DNA of 50,577 bases, taken from NCBI GenBank assembly GCA_016292775.1, contig JAEDFN010000008.1, forward strand, positions 1-50,577. The letters are read 5' to 3'. Made by a program: the position numbers and the translations under genes. The notes under the pieces were generated by a model. It made no database searches, had not been told where the DNA came from, and saw only the letters and a program-made list of their open reading frames with translations. The stretch comes from Paludibacteraceae bacterium (GTDB taxonomy: Bacteria; Bacteroidota; Bacteroidia; Bacteroidales; Paludibacteraceae). This document shows positions 44,166 through 50,577 of the stretch, one piece after another (the stretch's first letter is position 1; each line of letters starts with the position of its first letter).

Positions 44166-45685
44166 CTTTTATTTTTGTATTTTATCATATATGAATAAGA
44201 ACTCTCACGATGATATCTATTTACGGCAGTAATTACAAAGCGTAAGTGACGTGAATCGGAATGTATTGTAGAGAGGTCTATACAATTTTCTCTGGTTTTA
44301 TATAGTATTTTTTTAGGGTTTGAAGTATCGATTTTTTCACCATCTTCGAACATATAGACGATATAATAAGAGTTTTGTCCGGCATCATCGGCAGAAATTT
44401 CGTCCCACATAATGTAGTGGCGCGACTCAATTTTTTCCACCCTAATATTCTGCGGTTCAATAGCCGGTTTCGACTGTGGATTATTACAAGCCGGGAGTAA
44501 AGCAGGAGCAGAATAATATTTATTGCGGATACTATCGCACAGACCTTGTCGATTTTCGAGCAAAGTTTTGCAAGAGAAATATACTTCCCCTTGAATATTA
44601 TCGATGCTATCGTTTAGGGTAAGTTGTCGGCAGAGCTCATTAGGCATACTCCAAGCTTTTGGTTTTGCCGTATTTAAATTAGAAGATGATAGACCGATAT
44701 AGAGGTTTTTATCATAGTTATATTTGCTCCACCATTTAGCGAGTTCGCGATAATCGGCAGCTTTTTTACCAATCTCCCAATATAATTGAGGTACAACATA
44801 ATCTATCCAACCATTTTTGAGCCAAAGGAGAACATCGGCATAAAGGTCGTCGTAATTGGTTTGACCTGCAGTAGTTTTACTACCCATAGGGTCGACATTA
44901 TCATTACGCCACACGCCAAAAGGGGATATTCCGAATTCCACCCAAGGTTTGATACTTTTTATAGTGTCGGAAAGATTTTTGATAACTATATTAACATTAT
45001 TTCTTCTCCAATCGCCAATATTTTTAAATTCTGTGGATTGCTGAAAGAATTTCGCATCCGGGAACTCTTTTCCTGCAATACGATAAGGGTAGAAATAGTC
45101 GTCGAAATGCACAGCATCGACATCGTATCTCGACACTATGTCACTCACTACCTTATAAAGGAATTGACGTGTTTCGGGAAGACATGGGTTGAAATAATAT
45201 TGATTACCATATTTTACAAAAAGCTCGGGTTTTTTAAAGAAGAGATGATTGGGAGACAAGAGATTAAGGTCGTCAGCATTTAGCAATCGATAAGGATTGA
45301 GCCAAACGTGAACATCAATAAAACGTTTGTGAGCCTCATGGATGACAAAAGCGAGAGGATCGTAGAAAGGATTTGGTTCCACACCTTGTTTTCCGGTTAG
45401 AAATCTGGACCAAGGCTCCAGATCACTTTGGTAAAAAGCATCTGCAGTGGGACGAATTTGGAAGATGACAGCGTTGAAATTAAGTTTTTGCAAGCTATCT
45501 AAAAGCATAATCATATGCGTTTGTTGCGAATCAGTATCAAAAGAGCCTGCCAAAGGCCAATCGATATTAGCCACAGTAGCAATCCAAGCGGCACGAAATT
45601 CCACCTTTTTATTTAGGTTATCGGCAAAAGAAAAAGAGATTACTGCCAACAACAAGAATACGAGACACAATAGTTTACGTTTCAT
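44162..45685 (-). CDS. Exported family 10-like glycosyl hydrolase (GHL10, DUF187)
   Basis: The 507-residue protein has a signal peptide (cut near SFAD, about residue 22), a GHL10 TIM-barrel domain beginning EFRAAWIATVANIDWPL and containing the segments FQIRPTADAFY and HVWLNPYRLL, and a C-terminal fibronectin-like beta domain (about 420-507). This matches the YngK/DUF187 group of predicted glycosidases, whose substrates are mostly unknown; some act on peptidoglycan-related sugars. It starts by overlapping the DUF6048 stop and ends by overlapping kdsB, both by four bases, so it is tightly coupled within the operon. Confidence 0.85.
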   Translation of the reverse strand: MKRKLLCLVFLLLAVISFSFADNLNKKVEFRAAWIATVANIDWPLAGSFDTDSQQTHMIMLLDSLQKLNFNAVIFQIRPTADAFYQSDLEPWSRFLTGKQGVEPNPFYDPLAFVIHEAHKRFIDVHVWLNPYRLLNADDLNLLSPNHLFFKKPELFVKYGNQYYFNPCLPETRQFLYKVVSDIVSRYDVDAVHFDDYFYPYRIAGKEFPDAKFFQQSTEFKNIGDWRRNNVNIVIKNLSDTIKSIKPWVEFGISPFGVWRNDNVDPMGSKTTAGQTNYDDLYADVLLWLKNGWIDYVVPQLYWEIGKKAADYRELAKWWSKYNYDKNLYIGLSSSNLNTAKPKAWSMPNELCRQLTLNDSIDNIQGEVYFSCKTLLENRQGLCDSIRNKYYSAPALLPACNNPQSKPAIEPQNIRVEKIESRHYIMWDEISADDAGQNSYYIVYMFEDGEKIDTSNPKKILYKTRENCIDLSTIHSDSRHLRFVITAVNRYHRESSYSYMIKYKNKR

Positions 45686-46443
45686 TGATTTTTATCGTTG
45701 TAAAAGGTATAACCAATAGTATAGTTAAAAGAGAAAGCAGTTGAGGCGGTTTTACCATATCCCGGCACATACCACACATAAGATTTATCGGCAGCGGAAG
45801 TATGCAGAGCGGTATTCAATCGCACGGACCAACCCATAGTAAGGCCTTTGTAGATATCGATTCTCACGCCACCAACAATCTCAATCCAACCGGAGTAGAC
45901 GAAAGGTTTTTTATAATTTAAGGATTGGTCTTTGCCCCAATAATCATCGGTAACAGTAACATTCTCAATATTATAATTCATAAACGACATACCATATCTA
46001 ACACCGATAAAAGGATAATTTTTTACAGAGCGCATTGTGCCATTGTCGCGAAAAGGTTTTAGAAGTCCGTAGTTAATACCGAGCCGAAAGAATGGGGCTG
46101 TAGTAGAAAACGAAGTGCCATTATAAAAAGTTTTTTGAGCATCGGTATACCCCACTTCCAATATTGGATACAAGCGTCGATAAAGATTAACATCTATCTG
46201 AACTTCGGCGTTATATACCTTACCATTAATAGCGCCCATAATTGGTGACGCCACATCGAGATGCAGAGACATACCTCGATATACAGGCTTCTGAAATTGC
46301 TTTAGACCACCGGAAGATGGGCGATACTCTACAGAATCTTTTATTTGGGTAACCCCATTCTCGGTTTGTGTAGTAAATTGCTGAGCAACAACAGAGTTAA
46401 ATAAAAAGCACAACAACAATAGATATAACGCACGCCTTTTCAT
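45682..46443 (-). CDS. DUF6048 family outer-membrane beta-barrel protein
   Basis: The 253-residue protein has a signal peptide (cut near VVAQQ, about residue 20) and a beta-rich body with alternating aromatic residues, ending in FNYTIGYTFYNDKNQ; it is probably a small outer-membrane barrel. The text and position fit DUF6048, a Bacteroidota family that normally follows a DUF6452 gene, as here. The function is unknown. It overlaps both neighbours by four bases. Confidence 0.75.
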   Translation of the reverse strand: MKRRALYLLLLCFLFNSVVAQQFTTQTENGVTQIKDSVEYRPSSGGLKQFQKPVYRGMSLHLDVASPIMGAINGKVYNAEVQIDVNLYRRLYPILEVGYTDAQKTFYNGTSFSTTAPFFRLGINYGLLKPFRDNGTMRSVKNYPFIGVRYGMSFMNYNIENVTVTDDYWGKDQSLNYKKPFVYSGWIEIVGGVRIDIYKGLTMGWSVRLNTALHTSAADKSYVWYVPGYGKTASTAFSFNYTIGYTFYNDKNQ

Positions 46444-46958
46444 CTTTTAAAATAGATATTAAAATTATTCTTAGTACCTACTTGCACTTCGTTTGAAATA
46501 AGCACAACGGAATCGATTGCATTCACAGTAAATGAAAAAGCGTCGATAGTATAATTGACAGTACACCCGCATTCGAGGGATACCAGCACCAACTCATTTT
46601 GATGATAAAAAGAGAGAGTGTCATTAACAAAAATAGTGTCGCTGACGGTATCTTGAATTTGAACAAAAGGGGTAGAAAAGACAAATTCGGTGATAGAATC
46701 GAACTTGTTTAAAGGCAAAGAGAACGCAGAGATATTATTATCTTGATAAAGAACAGAATCGTTATTAACACCATAGACGACAAAAGGAATTGAGAGGGCT
46801 TTAGCCTCCATCATTTCTGTCTCGGTATTATAATACATTTCATAAGCATTCGCTTGTAGCCAAGTATTTACCTCCTTTTGGCAAGTATTTGAATCTCCAC
46901 AAGCCGCAAGGAACAGAGAGCAACAAAAGAATGCGAAAAATTTTAGTATTCTATTCAT
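46440..46958 (-). CDS. DUF6452 family lipoprotein
   Basis: The protein of 172 residues (ATG at 46958; the TTG at 46964 is less likely) has a lipobox LAAC around residue 19 and a CxxxVxTWL-like opening. The C-terminal part has the ECGCT motif. This fits DUF6452, found as a pair with DUF6048 in Bacteroidota and thought to act in the envelope; the function is unknown. It overlaps DUF6048 by four bases, which implies that the pair acts together. A 39-base gap separates it from the gene upstream. Confidence 0.72.
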   Translation of the reverse strand: MNRILKFFAFFCCSLFLAACGDSNTCQKEVNTWLQANAYEMYYNTETEMMEAKALSIPFVVYGVNNDSVLYQDNNISAFSLPLNKFDSITEFVFSTPFVQIQDTVSDTIFVNDTLSFYHQNELVLVSLECGCTVNYTIDAFSFTVNAIDSVVLISNEVQVGTKNNFNIYFKR

Positions 46959-46997
46959 TATCAATATTATCCTTGATATTAATTATTAAGAAAAAGC

Positions 46998-47519
46998 TTA
47001 ACCGAACTGTTTAATCTCTTGAGTCAATCGATTCATAGCGATTTCGGTAGGCGTATTATCGTTTGCAGCATAAGTATTTAGCAGCATTTGAGCAAGAGCC
47101 ATAGCATCATCCTCCGGTTTCAGTTGGGCGGCACAAGTATTTATAAGTTGTATAATACTCTCTTTTGCAGTAAGCACGAGGGCCCAACACTCTTTACTGA
47201 TATAGATTTGCTGCGACACATTATGCTCAAACTCATCGCGAACTGCGTGATGCAACATTTGTTGTAGTTGAAGCACGGTAAGGCCGTTGAAATCGAAACG
47301 GGTAAGAATAGATTCTGGGGTAGTACGTTGTAAAAACAGGGCAATACGCTCATAAGCACGTAATCGTACCGGCAGTACAACATCCTTATTCAACTTATAA
47401 AGTTCGAATTTACGCCTATCATCCTCTTGTTTATATATCTTATTTATAATCAAATACACACCCAACAACATTATCATCGAGGGGATAGTGAATTTTAATA
47501 TCTCTAAAAAAGTTTCCAT
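46998..47519 (-). CDS. Uncharacterised membrane-anchored protein, DUF7935-like
   Basis: The 173-residue protein has one N-terminal membrane helix (about 8-26, FTIPSMIMLLGVYLIINKIY) and a helical cytoplasmic part containing VLPVRLRAYERIALFLQRTTPESILTR in broken form (RLRAYERIALFLQR). This resembles a Bacteroidota family listed as DUF7935, though I am not sure of the label. The function is unknown. It is probably the first gene of the run to pyrH. I find no consensus -7 element in the 123-base gap before it; that gap contains only an inverted repeat CTTATGATT/AATCATAAG (47587-47618). Confidence 0.5.
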   Translation of the reverse strand: METFLEILKFTIPSMIMLLGVYLIINKIYKQEDDRRKFELYKLNKDVVLPVRLRAYERIALFLQRTTPESILTRFDFNGLTVLQLQQMLHHAVRDEFEHNVSQQIYISKECWALVLTAKESIIQLINTCAAQLKPEDDAMALAQMLLNTYAANDNTPTEIAMNRLTQEIKQFG

Positions 47520-47642
47520 CTAATAAAACGTCTTATTATTTCTATAAATCATATTAACTCTAAAGAGGTAATCGTATACTTTAATGCTTATGATTAACGA
47601 TATAAAAAAAATCATAAGAGGTGAAATCACAGAAATACCGGA

Positions 47643-48593
47643 TTATAACTCCTCTGCAATTTGATATTTATTTCTTTCTACATTAGAGCGGCTAACGAGT
47701 TCGCCGACAAAACCTGAAAGGAACATCTGTGTACCTAAAATCATCATTGTAATTGCGATATAGAAATAGGGAGTATCTGTTACAAGCGGTGCCGGCATAT
47801 GGTTACAAAGGTGGTATATTTTGATAGCTCCGACAGTGATAATAGCAATAAAGCCTATTAAGAACATAATACTTCCCCAAAGTCCGAAGAAATGCATCGG
47901 TTGCTTGCCGAATTTATTCAAGAAATAGAGAGAAAATAAGTCGAGATAACCATTAACAAATCGCTCTAAACCGAATTTTGATTTTCCGAATTCACGTTTA
48001 CGATGCACTACTACCTTTTCTCCGATTTTTGAAAATCCTGCATTCTTTGCAAGATAAGGGATATAACGGTGCATTTCGCCATAAACTTCGATATGCTTTA
48101 CTACATCCAAGCGATAAGCCTTTAATCCACAATTCATATCGTGAAGTTTGATACCGGTAACCTTGCGAGCTGTAGCATTATATATCTTTGAAGGGATGTT
48201 TTTTGTAAAGGTATTATCATATCTTTTCTTTTTCCAACCGGAAACGAGGTCGTAACCATCCTCCTTTATCATTCTGAAGAGTTCCGGAATTTCGTCAGGA
48301 GAATCTTGTAAATCGGCATCCATTGTGATAACAACATCGCCTTGTGCCTTTTCAAAACCGCAGAAAAGGGCCGGAGATTTTCCATAATTTCTACGGAAAC
48401 GAATAGCTTTAACGCAATCATCTTTGCTTTTCAAATCGTTGATAACCTTCCACGAATCATCAGTGCTACCATCATTAATAAAGATAATCTCATAACTGAA
48501 TTTATTCTCATCCATCACCCTTTTTATCCAATCATAAAGAGGAGGAAGAGATTCCGCTTCATTAAACAAAGGAATTATTATTGACAAGTCCAT
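47643..48593 (-). CDS. Glycosyltransferase family 2 with C-terminal membrane helices (DPM1/GtrB-like)
   Basis: The 316-residue protein has a GT2 catalytic domain (about 1-220) starting LSIIIPLFNEAESLPPLYDW, with NDGSTDDSW, the metal motif DADLQDSPDEI and RRNYGKSPAL. Two membrane helices follow (about 235-260 and 275-300). This matches enzymes that move a sugar to polyprenyl phosphate on the cytoplasmic face for later use in envelope glycans. Donor sugar and acceptor are unknown. It follows the DUF4199 gene after 90 bases in the same direction. Confidence 0.9.
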   Translation of the reverse strand: MDLSIIIPLFNEAESLPPLYDWIKRVMDENKFSYEIIFINDGSTDDSWKVINDLKSKDDCVKAIRFRRNYGKSPALFCGFEKAQGDVVITMDADLQDSPDEIPELFRMIKEDGYDLVSGWKKKRYDNTFTKNIPSKIYNATARKVTGIKLHDMNCGLKAYRLDVVKHIEVYGEMHRYIPYLAKNAGFSKIGEKVVVHRKREFGKSKFGLERFVNGYLDLFSLYFLNKFGKQPMHFFGLWGSIMFLIGFIAIITVGAIKIYHLCNHMPAPLVTDTPYFYIAITMMILGTQMFLSGFVGELVSRSNVERNKYQIAEEL

Positions 48594-48683
48594 TATATCA
48601 AATATTTATGAAGTTTTTACGTAAGACGAGTAATACTCTAAAGGATAAATTATATTATAACAATTATTCTGCAACAAAGGAAA

Positions 48684-49250
48684 CTACTCTTCGATATTAT
48701 TATCTTTTGCGTTATTATCGGAATTATCTACATTCTCATCATCGAATTTTTTATCGAAAATAGAAGGGGAACGCCTTAAGAAAATAGAGAAGATAAGAGC
48801 TACAAAAAATCCAGCAATGATAAAATTAAAAAAACTGAAAAAGACGTAATATTTTGGAGTAAATAACATTTCAATTACCTCGATAGAATCTTCAAGATTT
48901 TCGGATTCCAAGACAGGACCTACAGTAGCTAAAACGGTTTCTAAAGAATCATTAAGGTAAGAAGTATTAATAAATTGAACGTAAATTAATTCAAATAGAG
49001 CTACGACAAAAGCAGTAAAAAAGTAAAGAAGGAAAATATATTTAAAACTCTGACTATAACTAAATTCATTATTATTGCATTTAACACGAGCATTAATAGT
49101 AACGAAAATTACAAAAAGGATAGCAGCGATATCAAATACAAAAGAGAGAAAAGATAATTTTAAAATAGAAACGAGTATAAAATTTAAAATAAATAAGGCA
49201 CTAAAAGCGAATGCCCATTTCATACAATGATTTAGCAATTGTTTATTCAT
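48684..49250 (-). CDS. DUF4199 family membrane protein
   Basis: From the ATG at 49250 the protein has 188 residues and four predicted membrane helices, with a larger periplasmic or cytoplasmic loop after the third and an acidic tail (DDENVDNSDNN). This agrees with DUF4199, a small Bacteroidota membrane family often encoded before a GT2 gene; the function is unknown. An upstream open frame runs through the tRNA gene and is not coding. The promoter at 49278-49308 fits the chosen start. Confidence 0.75.
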   Translation of the reverse strand: MNKQLLNHCMKWAFAFSALFILNFILVSILKLSFLSFVFDIAAILFVIFVTINARVKCNNNEFSYSQSFKYIFLLYFFTAFVVALFELIYVQFINTSYLNDSLETVLATVGPVLESENLEDSIEVIEMLFTPKYYVFFSFFNFIIAGFFVALIFSIFLRRSPSIFDKKFDDENVDNSDNNAKDNNIEE

Positions 49251-49277
49251 AATACACACAAATTTTTTAAACAACTG

Positions 49278-49308
49278 CAAAGGTACAATAATTTTCAGAA
49301 AGTGCAAT
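49278..49308 (-). promoter_or_regulatory. Promoter for the DUF4199-glycosyltransferase transcript
   Basis: On the minus strand TACCTTTG (49285-49278) matches the -7 element and ATTG (49308-49305), one base off TTTG, lies 19 bases upstream. It lies just downstream of the tRNA terminator. Confidence 0.6.
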
Positions 49309-49320
49309 CGGAGAAGTATA

Positions 49321-49356
49321 AAAATAAAAAAGTGGAAGATTTTTTTCTTCCACTTT
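49321..49356 (-). terminator. Terminator after tRNA-Gln
   Basis: AAAGTGGAAGA (49329-49339) pairs perfectly with TCTTCCACTTT (49346-49356) around six Ts. On the minus strand it is followed by a T-rich stretch. Confidence 0.85.
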
Positions 49357-49361
49357 ATCTG

Positions 49362-49432
49362 TTGTCTCAAGAGGATTCGAACCTCTACAGACAGAACCAA
49401 AACCTGTAGTGCTACCATTACACCATGAGACA
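49362..49432 (-). tRNA. tRNA-Gln, anticodon TTG
   Basis: The minus strand folds into a cloverleaf: acceptor TGTCTCA/TGAGACA (7 perfect pairs), D-arm GTGT/GCAC, anticodon stem ACAGG/TCTGT with loop TTTTGGT giving anticodon TTG (codon CAA), and T-arm AGAGG/CCTCT with TTCGAAT. The CCA end is not encoded. A consensus promoter (49542-49573) and a terminator (49321-49356) make it a single-gene transcript. Confidence 0.95.
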
Positions 49433-49541
49433 ATCGTTAACTTTAAAGGATTTATCCGAGACTACGTATACTTTAATATATACCCAAACTCTCTTTTGTA
49501 AGACCTAACTACTAAGTAAGGTATCCTCCTCAAAAGCGATG

Positions 49542-49573
49542 CAAAGGTAGTATGTTTTTTTGAATCCACCAAA
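49542..49573 (-). promoter_or_regulatory. Promoter for tRNA-Gln
   Basis: On the minus strand TACCTTTG (49549-49542) and TTTG (49573-49570) match both consensus elements with exactly 20 bases between them. The expected start near 49536 leaves a leader of about 100 bases before the tRNA. Confidence 0.8.
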
Positions 49574-49814
49574 TAATTCAACAAAAATATTTAAAAAATT
49601 TATATCAACCTATAATTCAACAAGTTAATATACAAACAAGAATAAATAAAGTAAATTTTTGCAGATAAAAACGAAGAAATTAGGTTCAATCAATTGTAAC
49701 TGACAATAAAAAAGAAGTAAAAGGGGAAATTGAAGTATTAAATATATAAAGAGGAGTATAAACTAATATTAAGAAACCAAATGCACAATCTATTGTGCGT
49801 AATGTAATGGGCTT

Positions 49815-49911
49815 AAAATAAAAACCGGAGGCATTACACCTCCTTCCCCCGTTGACTACACAGCGTGCGTCATTGCTCGGCTGATCTATAGTATCTCTAC
49901 TATCACTTTAG
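49815..49911 (-). ncRNA. Candidate small RNA
   Basis: The minus strand has a full promoter (49917-49948) and, about 95 bases later, GGAGG/CCTCC (49827-49843) followed by GGTTTTTATTTT, an intrinsic terminator. Between them are two more hairpins: ATAGTA/TACTAT around a GAGA loop, and TGACGCAC paired with GTGTAGTCA (one bulge, one wobble) around GCT. AAGGAGGTGT (49845-49836) matches the anti-Shine-Dalgarno of 16S rRNA and is partly held in the terminator stem. No known family can be assigned from sequence alone. Confidence 0.6.
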
Positions 49912-49916
49912 CACTG

Positions 49917-49948
49917 CAAATATACAACCTATTTTTTTTACCAACAAA
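49917..49948 (-). promoter_or_regulatory. Promoter of the candidate small RNA
   Basis: On the minus strand TATATTTG (49924-49917) and TTTG (49948-49945) match the -7 and -33 elements with 20 bases between them, the same spacing as the plug-protein and tRNA-Gln promoters in this window. Confidence 0.8.
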
Positions 49949-49971
49949 ATTTTTTACAAAAAATTATGACT

Positions 49972-50070
49972 ATCGAAGAATTCTCTCATAACATATCTGC
50001 TTTTACTTCCATAAGAGAAGTACTCCTCGGTTCGCATCGAAGAATTTTCTCATAACATATCTGCTTTTAC
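49972..50070. repeat. Two 35-base direct repeats with a 29-base spacer
   Basis: Copies at 49972-50006 and 50036-50070 begin ATCGAAGAATT and end ATCTGCTTTTAC. They differ at a single base (C or T at the 12th position). The 29-base spacer is unrelated. The geometry resembles two CRISPR repeats and one spacer, but there are no cas genes in the window and only two copies. Confidence 0.85.
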
Positions 50071-50173
50071 CGCTAAATACTAATAGGATATGTGCTCTTA
50101 TATCAAAAAAACTAATAAGTATATTATGATTTAGATTAAACAATTTCATTACCCAATTTACTTTCGGTAATAA

Positions 50174-50302
50174 ATGGATAAGAAAAAAGAAGTGGAAGAA
50201 GGATTAAAAGAATTTGAAATAAGAGAGGTTAACATAGTAAATAATAAAATAGAGAATAATAGGAAAATAAAAAAGTATTCAGGGAAAAGAAACAAGAGAT
50301 AG
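50174..50302 (+). CDS. Possible 42-residue lysine/glutamate-rich small protein
   Basis: An ATG at 50174 opens 42 codons ending in TAG at 50300-50302. The product is charged and low in complexity (MDKKKEVEEG at the start, SGKRNKR at the end). The surrounding DNA is extremely purine-rich, which makes such frames likely by chance. TACTTTCG just upstream is one base off a -7 element. I do not recognise the protein and think it is more likely not real. Confidence 0.15.
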   Translation: MDKKKEVEEGLKEFEIREVNIVNNKIENNRKIKKYSGKRNKR

Positions 50303-50521
50303 GGAAAAATCAGGTAATAAAACAGTGGATAATCAACAGGGAGAGGCGGGAATAGTAGAAAAAAACGAGAGTTTTAGAAGTAAAGAGCCGCGAAATTGTA
50401 GTAAGTAGAAGAAAATAGAGGATTAGTAGAAAAACAAGGGATAAAAGAATTGAAGAACCTAGAAAAAATAGTAGTGAGTAACGAAGAGACGTAGGGAAAT
50501 AATGGAAAGAATGAGGGGGAA

Positions 50522-50561
50522 GAATAAAAAAAAGGAGAACCTCGGTAAGGGGGTTCTCCTT
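50522..50561 (-). terminator. Terminator of the rRNA operon lying beyond the right edge
   Basis: AAGGAGAACC (50532-50541) pairs perfectly with GGTTCTCCTT (50552-50561). On the minus strand the hairpin is followed by a run of nine Ts. It lies six bases after the apparent end of 5S rRNA. Confidence 0.88.
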
Positions 50562-50566
50562 GAAAA

Positions 50567-50577
50567 GTGGCGGCGAC
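50567..50577 (-). rRNA. 3' end of 5S rRNA (partial, continues beyond window)
   Basis: The last bases read GTCGCCGCCAC on the minus strand, the usual 3' end of bacterial 5S rRNA (after GAGAGTAGG). A strong terminator follows at once. Only 11 bases are visible, so the call rests on this match and the context. Confidence 0.6.

Larger units (their letters stand above)
49433..50577. other. Right-hand 1.1-kb region without a clear protein gene
   Basis: This AT-rich stretch between tRNA-Gln and the apparent rRNA operon contains the tRNA promoter, a candidate small RNA, a palindrome GCACAAT-CT-ATTGTGC (49783-49798), two 35-base direct repeats, a purine-rich stretch with one short reading frame, and the terminator and end of 5S rRNA. 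Stretches 49574-49780 and 50071-50170 show nothing recognisable. Confidence 0.6.

Noticed and set aside
49251..49433. N-terminal extension of the DUF4199 protein through the tRNA region
   Set aside because: The extra residues come from tRNA-Gln and its terminator, and a promoter lies between them and the ATG at 49250.
49440..49540. A second tRNA upstream of tRNA-Gln
   Set aside because: Short symmetrical pairings exist (for example around 49504-49523), but no acceptor, D-arm or T-arm set forms a cloverleaf. It is probably just the tRNA leader.
49821..49836. A 13-codon peptide frame starting inside the small-RNA terminator, after AAGGAGGTG
   Set aside because: The ATG lies in the terminator loop, so most transcripts would end before its stop codon. 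The spacing looks like chance from the GGAGG/CCTCC stem.
49972..50070. Calling the repeat pair a CRISPR array
   Set aside because: Two repeats and one spacer without cas genes or a clear leader are not enough. It is listed as a repeat and left open as a finding.

Overview
The window looks like chromosomal DNA from a member of the order Bacteroidales. The evidence is a type IX secretion operon (porP-gldKLMN), SusC/SusD nutrient-uptake proteins, many families known mainly from Bacteroidota (DUF3822, DUF2027, DUF5689, DUF6048, DUF6452, TamL), AT-rich DNA, and promoters of the Bacteroidota form (-33 TTTG, about 20 bases, -7 TAnnTTTG). The family or genus cannot be set from the sequence alone. BspA-like repeats and a sulfatase-modifying-type gene remnant are consistent with a host- or gut-associated organism, but that is inference.

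Layout. 1-612: the 3' end of a BspA-like leucine-rich-repeat gene, its decayed continuation and a terminator. 645-9917 (minus strand): housekeeping genes, namely ADP-forming acyl-CoA synthetase, thioesterase, flippase, rsmD, a DUF3822 protein, an uncharacterised membrane-anchored protein, a Sua5/YrdC protein, pheS and carboxynorspermidine dehydrogenase. 10042-16566 (plus): a type IX secretion plug protein, then a TonB-dependent receptor and two exported lipoproteins. 16671-19452: DUF2027/Smr protein, methyltransferase, cobalamin adenosyltransferase and a small DUF2795 gene with a strongly foldable leader. 19531-26795: the type IX secretion core operon porP-gldK-gldL-gldM-gldN plus an OmpA-family protein. 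26956-34375: an rRNA/tRNA methyltransferase with an unusual repeat insertion, divergent tamL, then C69 and M3 peptidases. 34570-41857 (minus): hemW and a susC-susD-susE/F-like locus. 41858-42697: an 840-base gap with hairpins and a gene remnant. 42698-47519 (minus): an apparent operon DUF7935-like, DUF6452, DUF6048, GHL10, kdsB, pyrH. 47643-49432 (minus): glycosyltransferase, DUF4199 protein and tRNA-Gln(TTG). 49433-50577: no clear protein gene, but a likely small RNA, a pair of 35-base direct repeats, a very purine-rich stretch, and at the edge the terminator and last bases of what appears to be 5S rRNA.

How the parts fit. Much of the window concerns the cell envelope: the secretion motor (GldL/GldM), its outer-membrane ring (GldK/GldN), PorP and the plug protein; TamL for outer-membrane protein assembly; SusCD-type and other TonB-dependent uptake; and LPS precursor (kdsB) and glycan-flipping or glycan-transfer functions.

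Most interesting observations: the closed multi-hairpin leader before the DUF2795 gene (19105-19216); the candidate small RNA at 49815-49911 with a consensus promoter, a terminator and a 10-base match to the anti-Shine-Dalgarno sequence; the 72-base in-frame repeats inside the SpoU methyltransferase; the 35-base direct repeat pair; and intercistronic hairpins inside the secretion and sus operons.
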